NCBI GenBank assembly: GCA_022820675.1
Contig: JAJEFC010000411.1
Coordinates: 1-34,848 of the forward strand
Origin: Vicinamibacteria bacterium
Lineage (GTDB): Bacteria; Acidobacteriota; Vicinamibacteria; Vicinamibacterales; UBA8438
Direction: 5' to 3'
DNA: 34,848 nt
This document shows positions 1-7,579 of the stretch, piece after piece. The position numbers and the translations under genes are program-made. Within the stretch, counting starts at the first letter, position 1. Every line of letters starts with the position of its first letter. The notes under the pieces are model-generated. The model was not told the DNA's origin. It worked only from the letters and a program-made list of their open reading frames with translations, and did not search any database.

Positions 1-1
1 C

Positions 2-295
2 GGACAGGGGCGCGTCGCCCGGCGCCTCGTCGGCCTGCGGTTCGACCCCGGCGATTCCCCGCCGGACGCCGGCGCGGCCCTGCTCGCGGCGGACCGGCCC
101 GACGCCGAGGCGGTCGGCGCGGTGACCACCGCGCGACGGTCGCCGGCCCTCGGCCGGCCGATCGCCCTCGGTTACGTCAGGCGCGAGCTGGCCGCGGTAG
201 GAACGAAGCTCGTCGCCACGGACGGCGACCGGCGCCTCCCCGCCGTCGTCGCCGAACGGCCGTTCCTCCCCTTGCCGACGGCGGCGGGGGGCTGA
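2..295 (+). CDS. GcvT/YgfZ-family folate-binding protein, C-terminal end (partial)
   Basis: The gene enters from the left edge in frame 2 and ends at a TGA, leaving the last 97 residues. They look like the C-terminal barrel of the glycine-cleavage T-protein/YgfZ family: a GRVARRLVGL segment, then VGAVTTARRSPALGRPIALGYV, which corresponds to the family's conserved 'G-x-V-T-S-x-x-x-S-P-x-L-G-x-x-I-A-L-G-Y-V' block. The family binds tetrahydrofolate. T-protein works in glycine cleavage, YgfZ in iron-sulfur enzyme maintenance. The catalytic half is outside the window, so the two cannot be told apart. The 3' end is duplicated directly downstream (208-411). Confidence 0.72.
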   Translation, partial: GQGRVARRLVGLRFDPGDSPPDAGAALLAADRPDAEAVGAVTTARRSPALGRPIALGYVRRELAAVGTKLVATDGDRRLPAVVAERPFLPLPTAAGG

Positions 296-411
296 CGGCC
301 GGCACTCGACGAGGCTCGTCACCACGAACGGCGACCGGCGCCTCCCCGCCGTCGTCGCCGAACGGCCGTTCCTCCCCCTGCCGACGGCGGCGACCGCCGG
401 CCGGCACTCGA
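208..411 (+). repeat. Tandem duplication of the 3' end of the GcvT/YgfZ-like gene
   Basis: Bases 208-309, covering the last ~28 codons, the stop and a few bases beyond, reappear at 314-411 with few substitutions. The offset is 106 bp at the left end and 102 bp at the right, so a 4-base indel separates the copies. In the second copy the bases matching the stop codon have changed and no TGA remains there. This is direct sequence comparison; mechanism and age are not visible. Confidence 0.85.
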
Positions 412-461
412 GGCGGAACGCGGCGGGCCATGCCGGCGCGGGCGACGGACCGAGGCGTGCA

Positions 462-995
462 TCAGCGCGCGGAATCGCCGGGGGCCGCGGTGTCCTCCGG
501 GCTCGCCTCCCGCCGCTCCATGTCCGCCTTGACCGCGTCGAAGACCGCGCGCGCCAGCTCCTGGGAGACGCGCTCCCGCACGCTGCCGCATTCGACCAGC
601 ACCTCGCCGGCGTCGGTCCCGATCACGACGTCCCAGCGGTCGTGGGCAATCCCCTCGGGGCGATCGAGGGCGGCGGGGTCGACGTCGCCGGCGTCCACCG
701 GCCCGTGGCCCGGCGCGGCGTGGGTGGCGAGCGGCACGCCGTTGATGAGGATCCTGACCAGCCGCACCGTCGGCCTCGCGATGGGCCGGTCCTTCCAGTA
801 GAAGCTCGCGTCGTCGGCCACGAACAGGTCCAGCCCGTCGGCGGTGGGTATCTCCGCGAGCACGCGGCGGCCCGCCGCGCGCAGCGCGCGCCGCTCCCGC
901 TCGCGGGCGCGGTGGTGGTACCGCAGGGTCGAGATCAGCCCCAGCGCGAACAGGAAGAGGCCGAGGGCGACGATGCCGGCGACGAGGTCACGCAT
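462..995 (-). CDS. Hypothetical single-pass membrane protein
   Basis: A protein of 177 residues that I do not recognise. Residues ~4-24 form one hydrophobic helix (AGIVALGLFLFALGLISTL), followed by a basic segment rich in Arg (HHRARERERRALRAAGRR), which predicts an N-out anchor with the rest in the cytoplasm. The remainder is a soluble domain of mixed composition without visible catalytic motifs. I chose the ATG at 995; a GTG two codons upstream (1001) is equally possible, and neither has a clear ribosome-binding site. It lies downstream of the squalene/phytoene synthase gene on the same strand, with about 100 bp between, so co-transcription is possible. Confidence 0.6.
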   Translation of the reverse strand: MRDLVAGIVALGLFLFALGLISTLRYHHRARERERRALRAAGRRVLAEIPTADGLDLFVADDASFYWKDRPIARPTVRLVRILINGVPLATHAAPGHGPVDAGDVDPAALDRPEGIAHDRWDVVIGTDAGEVLVECGSVRERVSQELARAVFDAVKADMERREASPEDTAAPGDSAR

Positions 996-1102
996 CGGCA
1001 CATGCTACCGCGGCGGCCCGTGCGAACCGCGGATGGCCGTTCACGCCGGCCGCTCCCCTGATGCTCGGCCCGCGCCCGTCGTCACGCGGCGGCACGCCGG
1101 GC

Positions 1103-2167
1103 TCACGCGCCGCCCCCCGCGAGTCGGCTCGCGCGGCGTTCTCCCCGCCGAGCCGGCAGGCCGCGCGCCAGCGCGCCGAACAGCAGGCCGAGGGCCGGGT
1201 CCCATCTCGCCGCGAGCGCCCCCAGCGTGGTGACCGCGCGAACGCTGCGTCGGGAGATCTTCACCTCGCGCCCGCTCCGGAAGCCCGGCGTCGCGTGGAT
1301 GCGGCGCAGGGTCAGCAGCGCCATGCCGAGGGCCCAGACGCAGTGGCGCCGGATGCCCGTCTCCCGCGCCGGAACGAGCTGGACGAACCGCAACGCGTCC
1401 GCCAGATGTCCGCGGGCAATCCCCACCAGCTCGGCCAACCCGCGGCCGAACGCGGGGTCGTCCCGGCCCGCCGGCAGCTCCCGCAGGTCGAAGCCCTCCC
1501 GCAGGAAGACGTCGCGCGGCAGCCAGCATGCCCCGCGACCGAGGTCCTCCCACACGTCCTTGAGGATGTTCGTCATCTGAAGGCCCTGGCCGAACGAGAC
1601 GGCTAGCGCCATCAGCTCGTCGCGACGCTCGCCGACCTTCTCCGAGTACTCGCAGAAGAGCTCGGTCAGCATCTCGCCGACCACGCCCGCGACCACGTAG
1701 CAGTACCGGTCCAGCTCCCGCAGGTCCCTGAGGCCCCCGGAGGTGTCGAGCTGCTGAAAGGCCGACATGCCCGCCGCCATGATACGGACGCACCGGGCGA
1801 GGGCCCGCCGCTGGGCGCCGCCGAACCCGTTCGTGATGCGGATGACGGTCGGCGTGTGGGCGACGAGATCCCGCTCGCCGGCGGTGGTCGACGGCGACAG
1901 CAGGGCGCCGAGCTCGCGGCCGAAGTCCTCCGCGTCGGCCCGGCCCTCGACGACGTCGACGAAACGGCTCGCGAACCGGTGCTTCTGCAGGGGAGTCAGT
2001 CCCGGCTCGTCCTCGATGCTGTCCGTGATCCGGCACAGCAGGTAGGCGTTGCCGACGACGTCGCGCAGCGGCCCGGGAAGCTGGGGAATCGTCAGGGCGA
2101 ACGTGCGCGACACCCCGCGCAGGGCCTCCGTCTGGTAGGCGAGGTCGGGGTTCGTCTCTCTCTCCAC
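1103..2167 (-). CDS. Squalene/phytoene synthase family protein (presumed farnesyl-diphosphate farnesyltransferase)
   Basis: A 354-residue trans-prenyl head-to-head condensing enzyme. The first aspartate-rich motif is DSIED at 49-53, preceded by [17 protein letters not shown]. The second is NILKDVWED at 200-208, with D204 and D208 positioned to bind magnesium-diphosphate. The segment [12 protein letters not shown] at 155-166 is also typical. Length and motif order match the squalene synthase subgroup that resembles the eukaryotic enzyme better than the shorter HpnC/HpnD proteins. The likely reaction joins two farnesyl diphosphates to presqualene diphosphate or squalene, feeding hopanoid or sterol synthesis. 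A phytoene synthase role for carotenoids cannot be excluded, as no other isoprenoid gene is in the window. The start is GTG. Confidence 0.85.
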   Translation of the reverse strand: MERETNPDLAYQTEALRGVSRTFALTIPQLPGPLRDVVGNAYLLCRITDSIEDEPGLTPLQKHRFASRFVDVVEGRADAEDFGRELGALLSPSTTAGERDLVAHTPTVIRITNGFGGAQRRALARCVRIMAAGMSAFQQLDTSGGLRDLRELDRYCYVVAGVVGEMLTELFCEYSEKVGERRDELMALAVSFGQGLQMTNILKDVWEDLGRGACWLPRDVFLREGFDLRELPAGRDDPAFGRGLAELVGIARGHLADALRFVQLVPARETGIRRHCVWALGMALLTLRRIHATPGFRSGREVKISRRSVRAVTTLGALAARWDPALGLLFGALARGLPARRGERRASRLAGGGA

Positions 2168-2352
2168 GGGTCTCTCGGTCCAACCGGGTCAGCCTGTCCG
2201 CCACCCGGACCGCTCCCGCCGCGGAAGAACGCCGCCGCGGCACCGCCGCCCGCCCCAACCGCCCTGCGTTCGCAATACGCCCCGGGCTGGGCGGCCGCCG
2301 CGCGGATCGAAGGGCCGGGGTCGGTAGGATACCTCCAGCTCATCCGGTATCG

Positions 2353-2613
2353 GCCCGCGGTGAAGGCCCCGCGTTGGACAGCGCCCGGAGGACGCCAGGA
2401 GATCGCCGAGGCGCCCGCCTGACAGGGCGTGAGTGGGGCGCATAACGGACATGTTCGACCGGCGAACCATGCAACCGGGCATGTGCGCCGCTCAGGATGC
2501 AGACGCCCGGCAGGCACCGCCGGCTGGGCGGCAATCGGCGCCGAAGGCGACGCTTTCCGGGCGCAGGCAGGGGTATCGGCGCTCGGATGCAGCGGGGACC
2601 TTCGCCCGCGGGC
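2353..2613 (+). mobile_element. TIR-bounded ~260-bp non-coding element, copy 1
   Basis: This element resembles the copies at 19434-19694 and 25315-25587. Its left end reads GCCCGCGGTGAAGGCCCCGC and the reverse complement of its right end reads GCCCGCGGGCGAAGGTCCCC, an imperfect terminal inverted repeat of about 25 bp. Inside are a hairpin (GGGCATGTGCGCC paired with GGATGCAGACGCCC) and the core GGAGCCGAAGGCGACG-like stem shared with the short modules. No transposase or long conserved reading frame is present, so it looks like a non-autonomous element. It occupies most of the 562-bp gap between the squalene synthase gene and thiI; the rest of that gap (2168-2352, 2614-2729) shows nothing recognisable. 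Confidence 0.7.
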
Positions 2614-2729
2614 TGGTAAGATCGGCGAATCGGCAGGTGCCCGCGCGGCTCGAGCGGAACGCGACTGCCGTCGGCGGCCTCTGACCGCTCTCTCATCACC
2701 GAAACCGGTCGCACCGTCTCGGATTCGCC

Positions 2730-3917
2730 ATGCCCTCGGTCATCGTCCACTACCAGGAGATCGCCCTGAAGGGACGCAACCGCCCATGGTTCGTCGAGCG
2801 GCTCGTCACCAACATCCGGGCCGCGATGACCGGCGTCGACGGGGTCAGGGTCCGCGCCCTGATGGGCCGCATCGAGCTGCAGCACGCCGCGGACGGCGAC
2901 TGGCCCGAGGTGCGCGAGCGGCTGTCCCGCATGCCGGGGGTCGCCAACTTCCTGCGGGCGGTGCCCGCCGCCTGCGACTTCGACGCCATCGCCGAGACGG
3001 CGATCGCCGAGCTCGACGGGGTCGAGGCGGACAGCTTCCGGGTGACGGCCCGGCGCGCCGACAAGCGGTTCCCCATGACCTCCCCGCAGATCGAACGGAA
3101 CCTGGGGGGCCGCATCAAGGCGGCCAAGGGGTGGCGGGTCGACCTCGACCGGCCGGCCCTGACGGTGCGGGTGGAGGTGCTGGCCGACCGGGCGTTCTTC
3201 TGCCTGCGGAAGGAGCCGGGGGCCGGGGGCCTGCCCAGCGGGGCGAGCGGCCGGGTCGCGTGCCTGCTGTCGGGGGGCATCGACTCGCCGGTGGCGGCGT
3301 GGCGGATGATCAAGCGCGGCTGCCGCGTCCGGTTCGTCCACTTCCACAGCTACCCCATCCTGTCCCGCACGTCCCAGGACAAGGTGGCGGAGGTCGCGGC
3401 CCTGCTGACCCGCCACCAGCTCCAGTCGCGGCTCTACGTGGTGGCCTTCGGCGAGATCCAGCGCCGGGTGGTGCTGGCCGTGCCCCCGCCGCTCAGGGTG
3501 GTCGTCTACCGGCGCCTCATGCTCCGCATCGCCGAGCGCATCGCGCGGACCAGCGGCTCGGCCGCCCTCGTCACCGGCGAGGCGGTCGGCCAGGTCGCCT
3601 CCCAGACCCTGGACAACATGGCGGTCATCGACGCGGCGGCGTCCCTCCCGGTCCTCCGGCCCCTGGTGGGCATGGACAAGGAGGAGATCGTCAACGAGGC
3701 GCGGCGCCTCGGCACCTACGAGGTGTCGATCATCCCCGACGAGGACTGCTGCACCCTGTTCACCCCGAAGCACCCCGCCACCCGGGCCACCGTCCCCCAG
3801 CTCGACGAGGCGGAGGCGGCCCTGCCCGTCGACGAGCTGGTGGAGGAAGCTGCCGGCGCCGCCGAGCGCCGCGACCTGCGGTTCCCGCCGGCCGCCGACG
3901 CAGACGCCCGGGCCTGA
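2730..3917 (+). CDS. thiI: tRNA 4-thiouridine synthase ThiI (no rhodanese domain)
   Basis: A protein of 395 residues with the ThiI architecture. An N-terminal ferredoxin-like region begins IVHYQEIALKGRNRPWF, a THUMP domain follows to about residue 170, and a PP-loop ATPase carries SGGIDSPVAAW near residue 180. The block DEDCCTLFTPKHP near 335 is characteristic. ThiI adenylates U8 of tRNA and inserts sulfur to give 4-thiouridine; in some bacteria it also supports thiazole synthesis. The Enterobacteria-type C-terminal rhodanese domain is absent: after CCTLF only about 60 low-complexity residues remain. Sulfur must come from a separate persulfide donor, as in Bacillus. The start is ATG, 116 bp downstream of mobile element copy 1. 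Confidence 0.93.
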   Translation: MPSVIVHYQEIALKGRNRPWFVERLVTNIRAAMTGVDGVRVRALMGRIELQHAADGDWPEVRERLSRMPGVANFLRAVPAACDFDAIAETAIAELDGVEADSFRVTARRADKRFPMTSPQIERNLGGRIKAAKGWRVDLDRPALTVRVEVLADRAFFCLRKEPGAGGLPSGASGRVACLLSGGIDSPVAAWRMIKRGCRVRFVHFHSYPILSRTSQDKVAEVAALLTRHQLQSRLYVVAFGEIQRRVVLAVPPPLRVVVYRRLMLRIAERIARTSGSAALVTGEAVGQVASQTLDNMAVIDAAASLPVLRPLVGMDKEEIVNEARRLGTYEVSIIPDEDCCTLFTPKHPATRATVPQLDEAEAALPVDELVEEAAGAAERRDLRFPPAADADARA

Positions 3918-3995
3918 CCTTCCGCAGCTCTGTCGGCAAGCCGACCGCCTGGTCTTCGGCTCCCCGCCCGGGCCGCCGCGCCCTCCCCGGTCGCC

Positions 3996-4033
3996 CCCGT
4001 CGGCGGCAGTGCCGTGTGGAGCACGGCTGGCGG
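3996..4033 (-). repeat. Degenerate copy of the Nudix gene 3' end
   Basis: The plus-strand segment CGGCGGCAGTG...GTGGAGCAC around 4001-4025 resembles the sequence at the end of the Nudix gene (4120-4146, CAGCGGCAGTG...GTGGAGCAC) at an offset of about 120 bp, with one inserted base and several substitutions. It lies downstream of the gene in transcription direction, inside an otherwise featureless 200-bp gap after thiI. The match is short, so chance similarity in GC-rich DNA is not fully excluded. Confidence 0.45.
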
Positions 4034-4120
4034 AGCCGACCGGCCGGGTCAGGTTGCCGACCACGCGGCCCCCGTCACGCCCCGCACCCGGGGCGACGGC
4101 CGGCGGCAGCTCCTCGCGCG

Positions 4121-4657
4121 TCAGCGGCAGTGCGGGTGGAGCACCCCGGCGTAGTAGTCGCCCAACGCCTCGCGGGTGCTCAGGAAGGCCAGCTCCTCCC
4201 AGGGAATCTCCGCCTCGCCGAAGGTGCGAATCTCCAGGCTCTCCTCGTCGTGCTCGAGCACGCCGCCGATCGCGGTGGCGGCGTACACGATGATGACGGG
4301 AGGGCGCCCGTGGTAAGAGTAGATGCTGACGAGGCCCTCCAGGCGGACGTCGAGCCCCGACTCCTCGCGGGCCTCGCGGACGGCCGCTGCCGCGACCACC
4401 TCGCCCCGGTCGACGTAGCCGCCGGGGAAGACCCAGCGCCCGTAGCCCGGCTCGATGGCCCGGCGCACCAGCACGATGCGCCGGTCCTCCACCGCGATGA
4501 TGGTGCCGGTGGCGACCTTCGGGTCCAGGAAGAGGACGCCGCCGCACCCGGAGCAGACCGGTCGCTCCGGATCGCCCGGCTTGAGCTGCCGGGACACGAG
4601 GCGCTCTCCGCACGCGTGGCAGAAGCGGTAGACGCTGGCGATGGGGTCGACGTGCAT
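4121..4657 (-). CDS. Nudix hydrolase with N-terminal zinc ribbon
   Basis: A 178-residue protein. Residues 13-38 form a zinc ribbon with C13, C16, C35 and C38. The Nudix box is complete: G80, E86, R94, E95, E98, E99 and G101 fit GX5EX7REUXEEXGU exactly. The family hydrolyses nucleoside diphosphates linked to another group. The Cys4 ribbon recalls NudC-type NADH pyrophosphatase, but the protein is much shorter than NudC, so the substrate (ADP-ribose, NADH or other) is open. The ATG at 4657 is preferred because the longer reading frame upstream only runs antisense through def. It is divergent from def with a 60-bp spacer. A decayed copy of its 3' end lies at about 3996-4033. Confidence 0.88.
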   Translation of the reverse strand: MHVDPIASVYRFCHACGERLVSRQLKPGDPERPVCSGCGGVLFLDPKVATGTIIAVEDRRIVLVRRAIEPGYGRWVFPGGYVDRGEVVAAAAVREAREESGLDVRLEGLVSIYSYHGRPPVIIVYAATAIGGVLEHDEESLEIRTFGEAEIPWEELAFLSTREALGDYYAGVLHPHCR

Positions 4658-4703
4658 CCTGCTCCCGGCCCCATCGTCGCCGTGGCGGACCCCGGCGTCA
4701 ACG

Positions 4704-4709
4704 TATAAT
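4704..4709 (+). promoter_or_regulatory. -10 hexamer TATAAT of def; predicted leaderless start
   Basis: A perfect TATAAT stands in a region of ~70% GC, eight bases before the def ATG. With normal geometry transcription would begin at or within two bases of the ATG, leaving no room for a ribosome-binding site. No good -35 box is seen 17 bases upstream. The same arrangement recurs at 21461 and 29755. Confidence 0.6.
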
Positions 4710-4717
4710 CGCGGGCG

Positions 4718-5245
4718 ATGGCCATCCTCAAGGTCGCGCGCATGGGCCACCCCGTGCTCCGGAAACCGGCGGAGCCGCTGGAGCCGCGCGAGATCGCCAC
4801 CCCGAGAATCCAGCGGCTCATCGACGACATGTTCGAGACCATGCACGACAGCCGGGGCATCGGCCTCGCCGGCCCCCAGGTGCACGAGAGCGTCCGCCTC
4901 TTCGTCGCCGGCGTCGACGACCCCGACGGCGGCATGCCCCCGGTGGTCGTCATCAACCCCGAGATCACCCCCGTCGGATCGGCGGTGGAAGAGGACTGGG
5001 AGGGCTGCCTGAGCATCCCCGACATCCGCGGCCGGGTGCCGCGGGCCGCGAAGATCCGGCTACGCGCCCTCGACCGGCACGGGCGGCCCCTCGCCCTGAC
5101 CGCCGACGGGTATCCCGCCCGGGTCCTCCAGCACGAGACCGATCACCTCGACGGCGTGCTCTTCTTCGACCGGATGACCTCGTTCGAGAGCATCACGTTC
5201 CTCGAGGAGTACGGCCGCTACTGGGCCCCGAAGTCCGACGACTGA
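4718..5245 (+). CDS. def: Peptide deformylase
   Basis: A 175-residue enzyme removing the N-formyl group from nascent proteins at the ribosome exit. All three family motifs are present: GIGLAGPQV starting at G47, EGCLS at 95-99 with metal ligand C97, and HETDH at 139-143 with ligands H139 and H143 and catalytic E140. The usual Ala of motif I (GIGLAAPQ) is Gly here, a change seen in some functional homologues. Start and length fit the family. It is divergent from the Nudix gene and convergent with the ThyX-like gene. Its last ~20 codons and the following bases are duplicated in tandem immediately downstream, reaching into the ThyX-like gene. Confidence 0.95.
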   Translation: MAILKVARMGHPVLRKPAEPLEPREIATPRIQRLIDDMFETMHDSRGIGLAGPQVHESVRLFVAGVDDPDGGMPPVVVINPEITPVGSAVEEDWEGCLSIPDIRGRVPRAAKIRLRALDRHGRPLALTADGYPARVLQHETDHLDGVLFFDRMTSFESITFLEEYGRYWAPKSDD

Positions 5246-5421
5246 TCGCCGGTTCCGGCCTGCCCGCGCTCCGCCCGCCGCCGCTCACTCGCCCCCTCCC
5301 CTGATTCGAGAGCATCACGTTCCTCGAGGAGTACGGCCGCTACCGGGCCCGGAGGACGACGACCGATCGCCCGTCCCGGCCCGCCCGGGCTCCGCCCGCC
5401 GCCGCTCGCTCGCCCGCTCGC
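5183..5421 (+). repeat. Tandem duplication of the def 3' end
   Basis: Bases 5183-5304 (the end of def, its stop and ~60 bp of flank) are followed directly by a second copy at 5305-~5421, an offset of 122 bp. The first ~37 bases are identical; later parts carry substitutions and small indels, and the stop codon is lost. The second copy read on the minus strand supplies the last ~35 codons and the stop of the ThyX-like gene. Confidence 0.87.
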
Positions 5422-6997
5422 CCCCCAGCCGCTCCAGCTCGACCGCCGAGTGGTCGGCGAAGCGCATCGCCTCGGCGATGGCCCCGTGGCCGGCCTCGTC
5501 GGCGATCAGGCGGTGCATCGCCTGGCAGATCCGGCGGTACGACGGGTGGCCCTGCGGCGTGGTCCGCAGCTCTATCACGTGCATCGCCTCGCGGGCGTTC
5601 ATCTGCATGCGGTAGCGGATGCGGTAGGCCATGGCCACCGCGTACTGCGCCGCCGCCGGGGACGTCTCGCGGGCCATCGCCGCGTGCAGCTCGCGGCTGC
5701 GCTCCATGACGAGGCGCCAGTCCCGCGCCGCCCCGATGTCCTCGAGGGCGGCCGGCTCGACGCAGCCGTGGTCCGCGGTCAGCTCCTGCCACTCCATCGT
5801 CAGGAGCCGATGCCGCTGCAGGTCGCGGAACGCGCCGTAGTCGGAGAGCACGTCGAAGCAGTAGCCCGTCCGCTCGAACGCGCGCCCCGGCCGGTGGCGC
5901 CGGTTCGCGCGGTCGCCGACGCAGGCGCGGAGCACCGCCGCCCGGTCGGCGGCGTTCATGCCCCGGGCCATCTCCAGGAGCTGGCTCTCGGACAGCCGCG
6001 ACGACTCGTACAGCGCCGCCGCGACCACCTTCACCTCGCCGTCCGGGTCGAAGTCGGTCAGGGCCACCTCGGGCACGGGCGCGGGCGCCGTCCCCCCGAG
6101 CAGGCGCTCCGCCGCGGCGGCCGCCCCCCGTCGCGTATCCGCGAGGTAGCGGCTCCACCGCACCCCGCGGTCCTCGCGGTCGACCCGGGTGAGAAAGGCC
6201 GGAATCAGCTTCCTCAGTTCCGTCAGCATCCGATCCGCGCACGTGCGCGCCTCGGCCAGCGGATGGGCCCGCATCCGCAGCAGCAGGGCCTCGAACGCCT
6301 GGCCCGAGGCGAAGACGCCGACGTTCGACCGGGTGGCGGCGGGCAGCAGCCCCCGCAGCGTGTCGAGGGCCTTGGCCCGGATGACGGCGCGGTACACGCC
6401 CTCGGAGTCGCCGGCGGTGTTGGGATACCGGCGGCGGAAGTAATCCTGCGCCGGCTCCAACCAACGGCGGTAAGTCTCGAACGCGTCGTCCAGTGTCGAG
6501 ACGTACTGCTCCCGCAGGGGCAACCCGTCGAGCTCCGAGGGAACCAGGTACTTCCAGCGCCCCCCGGGCCGGTCCGTGTACGGCACGTAACGGGTCGACT
6601 GCTCCAGGTACGCGGCGAGCCGACCCCGCTCGAGCACCTTCGTCAGCAGGTTCGAGACGCCCTCGCACGCGACGTGGGCGGCCCCGAGCTGGGCGACCGA
6701 GTCGTCGCCGTAGTCTCCGAGCACCCGCTCGTAGAGCCGGTCCGCCCGCTCGACGCCGACCGCCGCCCCGCCGACCGGGCCGGCCGGCACCGCGTCGAGG
6801 AACTCGTCGAGGAAGAGCCGCCGCAGCGACTTCGTCGAGCGCGAGTAGCGGGCGAACAACGCCCCCTTCACCACCTCGGGCAGGTTCCGCAGGGCGAAGA
6901 CGTCGTCGTCCAGGTTCGTGAAGTAGGGGGAGAGGGCGCGCCGCTCGTCCGCCGTGAACCGCTCGGCCGCGCCGCCAGCATCGGACACGCCCGTCAT
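5315..6997 (-). CDS. Tandem-domain ThyX-like protein (FAD-dependent thymidylate synthase family)
   Basis: A 560-residue protein made of two ThyX-like halves. The first half has YGDDSVAQLGAAHVACEGVSN around 96-116 and RGRLAAYLEQSTRY ending near 137, equivalent to the signature RHRxxSxNExSxRY but with the middle His replaced by Gly. The second half has RHRLLTMEWQELTADH, which keeps RHR but loses the ExSxRY part. ThyX makes dTMP from dUMP using FAD and methylenetetrahydrofolate and is normally a tetramer of ~220-residue chains, so this chain is more than twice that size. Whether it still makes dTMP is uncertain. I chose the ATG at 6997; the open frame further upstream lacks similarity. The last ~35 residues derive from the duplicated def tail. 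Confidence 0.72.
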   Translation of the reverse strand: MTGVSDAGGAAERFTADERRALSPYFTNLDDDVFALRNLPEVVKGALFARYSRSTKSLRRLFLDEFLDAVPAGPVGGAAVGVERADRLYERVLGDYGDDSVAQLGAAHVACEGVSNLLTKVLERGRLAAYLEQSTRYVPYTDRPGGRWKYLVPSELDGLPLREQYVSTLDDAFETYRRWLEPAQDYFRRRYPNTAGDSEGVYRAVIRAKALDTLRGLLPAATRSNVGVFASGQAFEALLLRMRAHPLAEARTCADRMLTELRKLIPAFLTRVDREDRGVRWSRYLADTRRGAAAAAERLLGGTAPAPVPEVALTDFDPDGEVKVVAAALYESSRLSESQLLEMARGMNAADRAAVLRACVGDRANRRHRPGRAFERTGYCFDVLSDYGAFRDLQRHRLLTMEWQELTADHGCVEPAALEDIGAARDWRLVMERSRELHAAMARETSPAAAQYAVAMAYRIRYRMQMNAREAMHVIELRTTPQGHPSYRRICQAMHRLIADEAGHGAIAEAMRFADHSAVELERLGGERASERRRAEPGRAGTGDRSSSSGPGSGRTPRGT

Positions 6998-7466
6998 TGT
7001 CGCCGGTTTGCCGGCGCCGGGGAAGGCGGGGTTGCCGGGCGACGCCACTTCGAAGTCCCGGCCAAGGACAGTGAGGAGTACCTGACCACTTGCCACCTGC
7101 CGGACGCAGGCCGGCGAACAGCGGGGGGTGCACGTCAGACTTGTTGGAGAGCCTGAGGCTGCATTGGCGGCTCTTCGTTCCCGGAAGTCTCGAAGCAGCC
7201 GCGGGGTTCCGGCCGTGCAGCGCGACGTCCGCGTCGACCTCTGCGATGGTCCAGTCCATGCCGGTCCCAACAATGCTGACGTGCACCCAACAGCGGGATG
7301 CATCCGGGTGTAGCCCGCAACTTCGCGTCGATCACTGTCGCAAGTTGAAGGCGGGGGACGTGCGGGTGTCCGCGGGATCGTTCTCCGGTGGGCGACGCCT
7401 CGAGGACTGCAAGCGGGTAGAATCGAAGAACGCCGGACGGACTGTCGCACGCGGCGAGGCCCGACC
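6998..7466. other. Gene-free stretch, lower GC than surroundings
   Basis: Between the ThyX-like gene and the metallo-hydrolase lie about 580 bp without a convincing gene. The part from ~7080 to 7440 is visibly less GC-rich than its neighbours. Short open frames exist on both strands, but none has recognisable domains or a good ribosome-binding site. It may hold the remains of a lost gene; I cannot name it. The stretch ends in a short repeat module (7467-7505). Confidence 0.4.
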
Positions 7467-7505
7467 GGTGGGCGCCGAGTGGAGCCGAAGGCGACGATTG
7501 GCGGG
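7467..7505 (+). repeat. Short module repeat R1 (second hairpin only)
   Basis: This carries the GGGCGCC...GGAGCCGAAGGCGACGA...GGCGGG core shared with the other modules. The stem pairs GGAGCC-type and GGCGACG-type arms around a GAA loop. It sits 75 bp upstream of the metallo-hydrolase start. The first hairpin is missing. Confidence 0.6.
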
Positions 7506-7579
7506 CCGGCGTGCCCGCGTCCCCTCGCCCAAGCGCGGGCGGGCCGGCCGCGAATCACGCATTCCACCCTGACCGCACC

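Noticed and set aside
2340..4708. Open frames of more than 750 codons on both strands over thiI and the Nudix gene
   Set aside because: Same shadow effect; translations are low-complexity and the true genes in other frames have complete motifs.
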